Shown: positions 1 to 10,480 of the stretch, in pieces | Numbering within the stretch: position 1 is the first letter of the stretch | Layout of the letters: each line of letters opens with the position of its first letter | DNA from: Symsagittifera roscoffensis | Lineage: Eukaryota > Xenacoelomorpha > Acoela > Convolutidae | Direction: 5' to 3' | Length of the DNA stretch: 64,000 nt | NCBI RefSeq assembly: GCF_963678635.1 | Contig: NC_087065.1 | Span: forward strand, 78,685,396-78,749,395 | The notes under the pieces: generated by a model | Database searches by the model: none | What the model saw: only the letters and a program-made list of their open reading frames with translations | What the model was told of the DNA's origin: nothing | Position numbers and translations under genes: made by a program

Positions 1-147
1 GAAATGGGTGCGTTGTCTCAGAACTTGTTTTCTGTAGAGTTTCAAAAGCAGTTAAAACATCGCTTGGTTGCAGGAGAGCGGTACTCAGCAACATTCGGAC
101 TAGCTCGCGGATTTCTAGATCTAGTTCATAGTTGTTTTTATTCCTGA
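1..147 (+). CDS. Possible 3'-terminal coding fragment of an unidentified gene (partial)
   Basis: Frame 1 is open from the window edge through 48 codons to TGA at 145-147. The fragment has a mixed, protein-like composition with few low-complexity runs (it contains GERYSATFGLARGFLDLVHS). A 48-codon open stretch arises by chance roughly one time in ten, so this is weak evidence. I do not recognise the family and cannot tell whether the frame continues upstream. An in-frame ATG lies at codon 2, but nothing shows it is a start. If real, it would be the last exon or C-terminus of a gene ending about 260 bp before the satellite. It could equally be a chance frame in non-coding flank. Confidence 0.2.
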   Translation, partial: EMGALSQNLFSVEFQKQLKHRLVAGERYSATFGLARGFLDLVHSCFYS

Positions 148-405
148 TAGATTTAGTGTAACGGCAGACGCTTTGGCTCAAATGCAAATAGCAGAATTGA
201 TTTTGTACATTTTCGGATAGATGAAATAATGCATTTTTGACCGCTAATTCGAAGTTAATGATTAATCGTTTGGGGAAATTCTATGTCGAAGCGGCTGAAA
301 CAGCGAATATGGGTTTCTTCTTTCTTCACTGGAAGCAGTGCATAGACAATGGGAATCAGAAGTCTCTCGATTGATGCGTGGATGGTGAATAACTAAAAGA
401 GCTCA
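1..405. other. Non-repetitive left flank of the satellite array
   Basis: This is the only part of the window not made of the 87-bp repeat. By eye its base composition is more balanced than the array. It shows no monomer landmarks (no TTAGGAACTTAGG, no CTACGACCATCTC). Apart from a short open frame at its left edge it holds only short frames, for example a 20-codon ATG frame at 283-345. I see no tRNA, no AATAAA polyadenylation signal, no long terminal repeat or terminal inverted repeat, and no telomere-type tract. It is probably ordinary genomic sequence next to the array, possibly the tail of a gene plus intergenic DNA. Confidence 0.8.
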
Positions 406-735
406 CTAGGAGAATTAAAACTCTGAGAAGTAGTTTTGGTTGAGAGATTTATTAAACCATTTACTACGACCTTCTTAACGGGGATTGGGAACTTAGGGAA
501 CATAGGAAAACTAAAAGTCTGAGAAGTAGTTTTGGATGAAGAAGTTTATTACAACATATACTAGGACCATCTCAACGGAGATTAGGAACTTAGGAAAACT
601 TTAACTGTGAGAATTATTTTAGTTGAAGAAGTTTATTACATCATATTCTACGACCATCTCAACGGAGATTAGGAATTTAGGAAAATTAAAACTGTGAGAT
701 TTATGTTGGTTCAAGAAGTTTATTACAAAAAATTC
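406..735 (+). repeat. Diverged edge monomers of the array
   Basis: Repeat homology begins at about 406 with CTAGGAGAATTAAAACTCTG, corresponding to the middle of a monomer. The first copies are the most irregular in the window. One reads CCATTTACTACGACCTTCTTAACGG-like sequence instead of the usual CTACGACCATCTCAACGG. The next carries an extra ~9 bp around 490-505 where the GAACTTAGG element is doubled to GAACTTAGG then GAACATAGG. Variants TAGTTTTGG and ATATACTAGG follow. Greater divergence at an array edge is the usual outcome of less frequent unequal exchange there. Confidence 0.85.
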
Positions 736-925
736 TACGACCATCTCAACAAGATTAGGAACTTAGGAAAATTAAAAATCTGAGAATTATTTTGGTTGAA
801 GAAGTTTATTACACCATATTCTACGACCATCTCAACTGAGATTAGGAACTTAGGAAAATTAAAAATGTGAGAAATAATTTGGTTGAAGAAGTTTATTACA
901 CCATATTTCACGACCATCTCAACGG
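543..925 (+). repeat. Edge block, copy 1 of a 1,301-bp-offset duplication
   Basis: About 383 bp that recur at 1,844-2,226. Shared rare variants include ACAACATATACTAGG, GGAAAACTTTAACTG, ATTACATCATATTC, TTTATGTTGGTTCAAG and TTATTACAAAAAATTC. The offset is 1,301 bp, that is 15 monomers minus 4 bp. Immediately after 925 the copies stop matching. Confidence 0.8.
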
Positions 926-2220
926 AGATTAGGAACTTAGGAAAATTATAACTGTGAGAATTATTTTGATTGAAGAAGTTTATTACACCATAATCTACGA
1001 CCATCTCAACTGAGATTAGGAACTTAGAAAAATAAAGATGTGAGAATTATTTTGGTTGAAGAAGTTTATTACACCATCTTCTACGACCATCTCAACTGAG
1101 ATTAGGAACTTAGGAAAATTTAAAATGTGAGAATTATTTTGGTTGAAGAAGTTTATTACACCATATTCTACGACCATCTCAACGGAGATTAGCAACTTAG
1201 GAAAATCAAAACCGTGAGATTTATTTTGGTTGAAGAAGTTTATTACACCATATTCTACGACCATCTCAACGGAGATTAGGAACTTAGGAAAATTAAAACT
1301 GTGATAATTATTTTGGTTAAGAAGTTTATTACACCATATTCTACGACCATCTCAACGGAGATTAGGAACTTAGGAAAATTATAACTGTGAGAATTATTTT
1401 GATTGAAGAAGTTTATTACACCATAATCTACGACCATCTCAACTGAGATTAGGAACTTAGAAAAATAAAAATGTGAGAATTATTTTGGTTGAAGAAGTTT
1501 ATTACACCATCTTCTACGACCATCTCAACTGAGATTAGGAACTTAGGAAAATTTAAAATGTGAGAATTATTTTGGTTGAAGAAGTTTATTACACCATATT
1601 CTACGACCATCTCAACGGAGATTAGCAACTTAGGAAAATCAAAACCGTGAGATTTATTTTGGTTGAAGAAGTTTATTACACCATATTCTACGACCATCTC
1701 AACGGAGATTAGGAAATTAGGAAAATTAAAACCGTGAGTTTTATTTCAGTTGAAGAAGTTTATTACACCATATTCTACGACCATCTCAACTGAGATTAGG
1801 AACTTAGGAACATTAAAAATGTGAGTATTATTTTGGTTGAAGAAATTTATTACAACATATACTAGGACCATCTCAACGGAGATTAGGAACTTAGGAAAAC
1901 TTTAACTGTGAGAGTTATTTTAGTTGAAGAAGTTTATTACATCATATTCTACGACCATCTCAACGGAGATTAGGAATTTAGGAAAATTAAAACTGTGAGA
2001 TTTATGTTGGTTCAAGAAGTTTATTACAAAAAATTCTACGACCATCTCAACAAGATTAGGAACTTAGGAAAATTAAAAATCTGAGAATTATTTTGGTTGA
2101 AGAAGTTTATTACACCATATTCTACGACCATCTCAACTGAGATTAGGAACTTAGGAAAATTAAAAATGTGAGAAATAATTTGGTTGAAGAAGTTTATTAC
2201 ACCATATTTCACGACCATCT
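921..2220 (+). repeat. Region with a four-monomer block at 921-1,280 and 1,354-1,713 (433-bp offset)
   Basis: A block of about 360 bp is repeated with an offset of 433 bp (five monomers minus 2 bp). Shared markers are the TTTTGATTGAAG monomer, the CCATAATCTACG monomer, the 1-bp-short TTAGAAAAATAAA tract and the GATTAGCAACTTAGG monomer. The rest of the interval is ordinary monomers plus the copy of the edge block. I see no gene here. Confidence 0.75.
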
Positions 2221-2226
2221 CAACGG
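1844..2226 (+). repeat. Copy 2 of the 1,301-bp-offset duplication of edge monomers
   Basis: Carries the same unusual variants as 543-925, including the TTATTACAAAAAATTC monomer and the 86-bp CAACAAGATT junction at about 2,049. It differs by a few substitutions (GAGAGTTATT versus GAGAATTATT). It shows that the edge-type monomers were exchanged with the interior. Confidence 0.8.
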
Positions 2227-4800
2227 AGATTAGGAATTTAGGAAAATTAAAACTGTGATAATTATTTTGGTTAAGAAGTTTATTACACCATATTCTACGA
2301 CCATCTCAACGCAGATTAGGAACTTAGCAAAATTATAACTGTGAGAATTATTTTGATTCAAGAAGTTTATTACACCATAATCTACGACCATCTCAACTGA
2401 GATTAGGAACTTAGAAAAATAAAAATGTGAGAATTATTTTGGTTGAAGAAGTTTATTACACCATCTTCTACGACCATCTCAACTGAGATTAGGAACTTAG
2501 GAAATTTTAAAATGTGAGAATTATTTTGGTTGAAGAAGTTTATTACACCATATTCTACGACCATCTCAACGGAGATTAGCAACTTAGGAAAATCAAAACC
2601 GTGAGATTTATTTTGGTTGAAGAAGTTTATTACACCATATTCTACGACCATCTCAACGGAGATTAGGAAATTAGGAAAATTAAAACCGTGAGTTTTTTTT
2701 CAGTTGAAGAAGTTTATTACACCATATTCTACGACCATCTCAACTGAGATTAGGAACTTAGGAACATTAAAAATGTGAGTATTATTTTGGATGAAGAAGT
2801 TTATTACACCATATTCTACGGCCATCTCAACGGAGATTAGGAACTTAGGAAAATTAAAACTGTGAGAATTATTTTGGTTGAAGAAGTCTTTTACACCATA
2901 TTCTACGACCATCTCAACTGAGATTAGGAACTTAGGAAAATTATAACTGTGAGAATTATTTTGGTTGAAGAAGTTTATTACACCATATTCTACGACCATC
3001 TGATTGGAGATTAGGAATTTAGGAAAATTAAAACTGTGAGATTTATTTTGGTTGAAGAAGTTTTTTACACCATATTCTACGACCATCCCAACGGAGACTA
3101 GGAACTTAGGAAAATTAAAAATGTGAGAAATAATTTGGTTGAAGAAGTTTATTACACCATATTTCACGACCATCTCAACGGAGATTAGGAATTTAGGAAA
3201 ATTAAAACTGTGATAATTATTTTGGTTAAGAAGTTTATTACACCATAATCTACGACCATCTCAACTGAGATTAGGAACTTAGAAAAATAAAAATGTGAGA
3301 ATTATTTTGGTTGAAGAAGTTTATTACACCATCTTCTACGAACATCTCAACTGAGATTAGGAACTTAGGAAAATTTAAAATGTGAGAATTATTTTGGTTG
3401 AAGAAGTTTATTACACCATATTCTACGACCATCTCAACGGAGATTAGCAACTTAGGAAAATCAAAACCGTGAGATTTATTTTGGTTGAAGAAGTTTATTA
3501 CACCATATTCTACGACCATCTCAACGGAGATTAGGAAATTAGGAAAATTAAAGACGTGAGTTTTATTTCAGTTGAAGAAGTTTATTACACCATGTTCTAC
3601 GACCATCTCAACTGAGATTAGGAACTTAGGAACATTAAAAATGTGAGTACTATTTTGGTTGAAGAAGTTTATTACACCATATTCTACGGCCATCTCAACG
3701 GAGATTAGGAACTTAGGAAAATTAAAACTGTGAGAATTATTTTGGTTGAAGAAGTCTTTTACACCATATTCTACGACGATCTCAACTGAGATTAGGAACT
3801 TAGGAAAATTATAACTGTGAGAATTATTTTGGTTGAAGAAGTTTATTACACCATATTCTACGACCATCTCATTGGAGATTACGAATTTAGGAAAATTAAA
3901 AGTGTGAGATTTATTTTGGTTGAAGAAGTTTTTTACACCATATTCTACGACCATCCCAACGGAGATTAGGAACTTAGGAAAATTAAAAAGGTGAGAAATA
4001 ATTTGGTTGAAGAAGTTTATTACACCATATTTCACGACCATCTCAACGGAGATTAGGAATTTAGGAAAATTAAAACTGTGATAATTATTTTGGTTAAGAA
4101 GTTTATTACACCATATTCTACGACCATCTCAACGGAGATTAGGAACTTAGGAAAATTATAACTGTGAGAATTAATTTGATTGAAGAAGTTTATTACACCA
4201 TAATCTACGACCATCTCAACTGAGATTAGGAACTTAGAAAAAAAAAATGTGAGAATTATTTTGGTTGAAGAAGTTTATTACACCATCTTCTACGACCATC
4301 TCAACTGAGATTAGGAACTTAGGAAAATTTAAAATGTGAGAATTATTTTGGTTGAAGAAGTTTATTAAACCATATTCTACGACCATCTCAACGGAGATTA
4401 GCAACTTAGGAAAATCAAAACCGTGAGATTTATTTTGGTTGAAGAAGTTTATTACACCATATTCTACGACCATCTCAACGGAGATTAGGAAATTAGGAAA
4501 ATTAAAACCGTGAGTTTTATTTCAGTTGAAGAAGTTTATTACACCATATTCTACGACCATCTCAACTGAGATTAGGAACTTAGGAACATTAAAAATGTGA
4601 GTATTATTTTGGTTGAAGAAGTTTATTACACCATATTCTACGGCCATCTCAACGGAGATTAGGACTTAGGAAAATTAAAACTGTGAGAATTATTTTGGTT
4701 GAAGAAGTCTCTTACACCATATTCTACGACACTCTCAACTGAGATTAGGAACTTAGGAAAATTATAACTGTGAGAATTATTTTGGTTGAAGAAGTTTATT
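2221..4800 (+). repeat. 10- and 11-monomer higher-order repeats (offsets 868 and 954 bp)
   Basis: Marker monomers recur in the same order. The CCATCTTCTACG / GATTAGCAACTTAGG pair begins near 2,403, then 868 bp later near 3,271, then about 954 bp later near 4,234. The CATTGGAGATT variant at about 3,003, 3,871 and 4,823 follows the same spacing. 868 and 954 bp equal 10 and 11 monomers minus 2 and 3 bp, reflecting the number of 86-bp monomers per unit. The 11-mer seems to be the 10-mer with one additional monomer. Confidence 0.75.
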
Positions 4801-6365
4801 ACACCACATTCTACGACCATCTCATTGGAGATTAGGAATTTAGGAAAATTAAAACTGTGAGATTTATTTTGGTTGAAGAAATTTTTTTACACCATATTCT
4901 ACGACCATCCCAACGGAGATTAGGAACTTAGGAAAATTAAAACAGTGAGAAGTATTTTGGTTGAAGAAGTTAATTACGCCATATTCTACGACCATCTCAA
5001 CGGAGATTAGTAATTTAGGAAAATTAAAATTGTGAGAATTATTTTGGTTGAAGAAGTTTATTACACCATATTCTACGACTGTCTCAACAACATTAGGAAC
5101 TTAGGAAAATTAAAAATCTGAGAATTATTTAGCTTGAAGAAGTTTATTACACCATATTCTACGACCATCTCAACTGAGATTAGGAACTTAGGAAAATTAA
5201 AAATGTTAGAATTATTTTGGTTGAAGAAGTTTACTACACCATATTCTACGACCATCTCAACAGAGATTAGGAACTTAGGAAAAATAAAAATGTGAGAATT
5301 ATTTTGATTGAAGAAGTTTATTAAACCATAATCTACGACCATCTCAACTGAGATTAGGAACTTAGGAAAATTAAAAATGTGAGAATTTTTTTGGTTGAAG
5401 AAGTTTATTACACCATATTCTACGACCATCTCAACTGAGATTAGGAACTTAGGAACATTAAAAATGTGAGAATTATTTTGGTTGAAGAAGTCTATTACAC
5501 CATATTCTACGGCCATCTCAACGGAGATTAGGAACTTAGGAAAATTAAAACTGTGAGAATTATTTTGGTTGAAGAAGTTTATTACACCATATTCTACGAC
5601 CATCTCATTGGAGATTAAGAATTTAGGAAAATTAAAACTGTGAGATTTATTTTGGTTGAAGAAATTTTTTTACACCATATTCTACGACCATCCCAACGGA
5701 GATTAGGAACTTAGGAAAATTAAAACAGTGAGAAGTATTTTGGTTGAAGAAGTTAATTACGCCATATTCTACGACCATCTCAACGGAGATTAGTAATTTA
5801 GGAAAATTAAAATTGTGAGATTTATTTTGGTTGAAGAAGTTAATTACACCATATTCTACGACTGTCTCAACAACATTAGGAACTTAGGAAAATTAAAAAT
5901 CTGAGAATTATTTAGCTTGAAGAAGTTTATTACACCATATTCTACGACCATCTCAACTGAGATTAGGAACTTAGGAAAATTAAAAATGTTAGAATTATTT
6001 TGGTTGAAGAAGTTTACTACACCATATTCTACGACCATCTCAACAAAGATTAGGAACTTAGGAAAAATAAAAATGTGAGAATTATTTTGATTGAAGAAGT
6101 TTATTAAACCATAATCTACGACCATCTCAACTGAGATTAGGAACTTAGGAAAATTAAAAATGTGAGAATTTTTTTGGTTGAAGAAGTTTATTACACCATA
6201 TTCTACGACCATCTCAACTGAGATTAGGAACTTAGGAACATTAAAAATGTGAGAATTATTTTGGTTGAAGAAGTTTATTACACCATATTCTACGGCCATC
6301 TCAACGGAGATTAGGAACTTAGGAAAATTAAAACTGTGAGAATTATTTTGGTTGAAGAAGTTTCT
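4800..6365 (+). repeat. 783-bp higher-order repeat (9-mer), two tandem copies
   Basis: Landmarks recur with an offset of exactly 783 bp, i.e. 9 x 87: the GAAATTTTTTTACACC variant at 4,878 and 5,661, the CGACTGTCTCAACAAC variant near 5,083 and 5,866, and the TTATTTAGCTTGAAG monomer after each. Because the offset is an exact multiple of 87, one copy carries no net indel relative to the other. The second copy runs into a related but rearranged segment after about 6,365. Confidence 0.8.
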
Positions 6366-9300
6366 TACACCATATTCTACGACCATCTCAACGGAAATTA
6401 GGAACTTAGGAAAATTATAACTGTGAGATTTATTTTGGTTGAAGAAGTTTATTACACCATATTCTACGACCATCTCAATGGAGATTAGGAATTTAGGAAA
6501 ATTAAAGCTGTGAGATTTATTTTGGTTGAAGAAGTTTATTACACCATATTCTACGACCATCCCAACGGAGATTATGAACTTAGGAAAATTAAAAATGTGA
6601 GAATTATTTTGGTTGAAGAAGTTTATTACACCATATTTTACGACCATCTCAGCGGAGATTGGGAGCTTAGGAAAATTAAAACAGTGAGAAGTATTTTGGT
6701 TGAAAAAGTTAATTACGCCATATTCTACGACCATCTCAACGGAGATTAGTAATTTAGGAAAATTAAAATTGTGAGATTTATTTTGGTTGAAGAAGTTTAT
6801 TACACCATATTCTACGACTGTCTCAACAACATTAGGAACTTAGGAAAATTAAAAATCTGAGAATTATTTTGCTTGAAGAAGTTTATTACACCATATTCTA
6901 CGACCATCTCAACTGAGATTAGGAACTTAGGAAAATTAAAAATGTTAGAATTAATTTGGTTGAAGAAGTTTATTACACCATATTCTACGACCATCTCAAC
7001 AGAGATTAGGAACTTAGGAAAAATAAAATTGTGAGAATTATTTTGATTGAAGAAGTTTATTACACCATAATCTACGACCATCTCAACTGAGATTAGGAAC
7101 TTAGGAAAATTAAAAATGTGAGAATTATTTTGGTTGAAGAAGTTTATTACACCATATTTTACGACCATCTCAACGGAGATTAGGAAATTAGGAAAATTAA
7201 AACCGTGAGTTTTATTTTGGTTGAAGAAGTTTATTACACCATATTCTACGACCATCTCAACTGAGATTAGGAACTTAGGAAAATTAAAAACGTTAGAATT
7301 ATTTTGGTTGAAGAAGTTTATTACACCATATTCTACGGCCATCTCAACGGAGATTAGGAACTTCGGAAAATTAAAACTGTGAGAATTATTTTGGTTGAAG
7401 AAGTTTTTTACACCATATTCTACAAACATCTCAACGGAGACTAGGAACTTAGGAAAATTATAACTGTGAGAATTATTTTGGTTGAAGAAGTTTATTACAC
7501 CATATTCTACGACCATCTCAATGGAGATTAGGAATTTAGGAAAATTAAAGCTGTGAGATTTATTTTGGTTGAAGAAGTTTATTACATCATATTCTACGAC
7601 CATCCCAACGGAGATTAGGAACTTGGGAAAATTAAAAATGTGAGAATTATTTTGGTTGAAGAAGTACATTATAACATGTTTTACGACCATCTCAGCGGAG
7701 ATTGGGAACTTAGGAAAATTAAAACAGTGAGAAGTATTTTGGTTGACGAAGTTATTTACGCCATATTCTACGACCATCTCAACGGAGATTGGTAAATTAG
7801 GAAAATTAAAATTGTGAGATTCATTTTGCTTGAAGAAGTTTATTACATCATATTCTACGACTGTCTTAACAACATTAGGAACTTAGGAAAATTAAAAATC
7901 TGAGAATTAATTAGCTTGAAGAAGTTTATTACACCATATTCTACGACCATCTCAACTGAGATTAGGAATTTAGGAAAATTAAAAATGTTAGAATTATTTT
8001 GGTTGAAGAAGTTTATTACACCATATTCTACGGCCATCTCAACGGAGATTAGGAACTTCGGAAAATTAAAACTGTGAGAATTATTTTGGTTGAAGAAGTT
8101 TTTTACACCATTTTCTACAAACATCTCAACGGAGATTAGGAACTTAGGAAAATTATAACTGTGAGAATTATTTTGGTTGAAGAAGTTTATTACACCATAT
8201 TCTACGACCATCTCAATGGAGATTAGGAATTTAGGAAAATTAAAGCTGTGAGATTTATTTTGGTTGAAGAAGTTTATTACATCATATTCTACGACCATCC
8301 CAACGGAGATTAGGAACTTGGGAAAATTAAAAATGTGAGAATTATTTTGGTTGAAGAAGTAAATTATAACATGTTTTACGACCATCTCAGCGGAGATTGG
8401 GAACTTAGGAAAATTAAAACAGTGAGAAGTATTTTGGTTGACGAAGTTATTTACGCCATATTCTACGACCATCTCAACGGAGATTGGTAAATTAGGAAAA
8501 TTAAAATTGTGAGATTCATTTTGCTTGAAGAAGTTTATTACATCATATTCTACGACTGTCTTAACAACATTAGGAACTTAGGAAAATTAAAAATCTGAGA
8601 ATTAATTAGCTTGAAGAAGTTTATTACACCATATTTTACGACCATCTCAACTGAGATTAGGAACTTAGGAAAATTAAAAATGTGAGAATTATTTTAGTTG
8701 AAGAAGTTTATTACACCATGTTCTACGAGCACCTCAACGGAGATTAGGAACTTAGGAAAATTAAAAATTTGAGAAATATTTTGGTTGAAGAAGTCTTTTA
8801 CACCATATTCTACGACCATCTCAACGGAGATTAGCAACTTAGGAAAATCAAAACCGTGAGATTTATTTTGGTTGAAGAAGTTTATTACACCATATTCTAC
8901 GACCATCTCAACGGAGATTAGGAAATTAGGAAAATTAAAACCGTGAGTTTTATTTCAGTTGAAGAAGTTTATTACACCATATTCTACGACCATCTCAACT
9001 GAGATTAGGAACTTAGGAACATTAAAAATGTGAGTATTATTTTGGTTGAAGAAATTTATTACAACATATACTAGGACCATCTCAACGGAGATTAGGAACT
9101 TAGGAAAATTAAAGCTGTGAGATTTATTTTGGTTGAAGAAGTTTATTACATCATATTCTACGACCATCCCAACGGAGATTAGGAACTTGGGAAAATTAAA
9201 AATGTGAGAATTATTTTGGTTGAAGAAGTACATTATAACATGTTTTACGACCATCTCAGCGGAGATTGGGAACTTAGGAAAATTAAAACAGTGAGAAGTA

Positions 9301-10480
9301 TTTTGGTTGACGAAGTTATTTACGCCATATTCTACGACCATCTCAACGGAGATTGGTAAATTAGGAAAATTAAAATTGTGAGATTTATTTTGCTTGAAGA
9401 AGTTTATTACATCATTTTCTACGACTGTCTCAACAACATTAGGAACTTAGGAAAATTAAAAATCTGAGAAATAATTAGCTTGAAGAAGTTCATTACACCA
9501 TATTTTACGACCATCTCAACTGAGATTAGGAACTTAGGAAAATTAAAAATGTGAGAATTATTTCAGTTGAAGAAGTTTATTACACCATGTTCTACGAGCA
9601 CCTCAACGGAGATTAGGAACTTAGGAAAATTAAAAATTTGAGAAACATTTTGGTTGAAGAAGTCTTTTACACCATATTCTACGACCATCTCAACGGAGAT
9701 TAGCGACTTAGGAAAATCAAAACCGTGAGATTTATTTTGGTTGAAGAAGTTTATTACACCATATTCTACGAACATCTCAACAGAGATTAGGAAATTAGGA
9801 AAATTAAAACCGTGAGTTTTATTTTGGTTGAAGAAGTTTATTACACCATATTCTACGACCATCTCAACTGAGATTAGGAACTTAGGAAAATTAAAAATGT
9901 GAGAATTATTTTGGTTGAAGAAGTTTATTACACCATATTCTACGACCATCTCAACGGAGATTAGCAACTTAGGAAAATCAAAACCGTGAGATTTATTTTG
10001 GTTGAAGAAGTTTATTACACCATATTTTACGACCGTCTCAACGGAGATTAGGAAATTAGGAAAATTAAAACTGTGAGAATTATTTTGGTTGAAGAAGTTT
10101 TTTACACCATATTCTACGACCATCTCAACGGAGATTAGGAACTTAGGAAAATTATAACTGTGAGAATTATTTTGGTTGAAGTAGTTTATTATACCATATT
10201 CTACGACCATCTCAATGGAGATTAGAAATTTAGAAAAATTAAAGCTGTGAGATTTATTTTGGTTGAAGAAGTTTATTATACCATAATCTACGACCATCTC
10301 AACGGAGATTAGGAACTTAGGAAAATTAAAAATGCGAGAATTATTTTGGTTGAAGTAGTTTATTATACCTAAGTCTACGACCATCTCAATGGAGATTAGA
10401 AATTTAGAAAAATTAAAGCTGTGAGATTTATTTTGGTTGAAGAAGTTTATTATACCATATTCTACGACCATCTCAACGGA
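6366..10480 (+). repeat. Mosaic monomer domain with rare TTGACGAAG and CGACTGTC variants
   Basis: The same diagnostic monomers reappear at irregular spacing: CGACTGTCTCAACAAC at about 6,822 and 7,859; GGTTGACGAAGTTATTTACG at 7,741, 8,437 and 9,305 (offsets 696 and 868 bp, 8 and 10 monomers). Monomers in which the usual TAG after GAGAT is TGG (GAGATTGGGAAC) are common here and open the plus-strand frame briefly. No gene or unique insert is visible. Confidence 0.75.

Noticed and set aside
283-345. Short ATG frame in the unique flank (20 codons)
   Set aside because: Too short, no recognisable product, and expected by chance.
6510-6749. Small plus-strand gene of 79 codons
   Set aside because: It exists only because the single plus-strand TAG per monomer is substituted in consecutive copies; similar frames appear wherever that variant was copied, and nothing recognisable is encoded.
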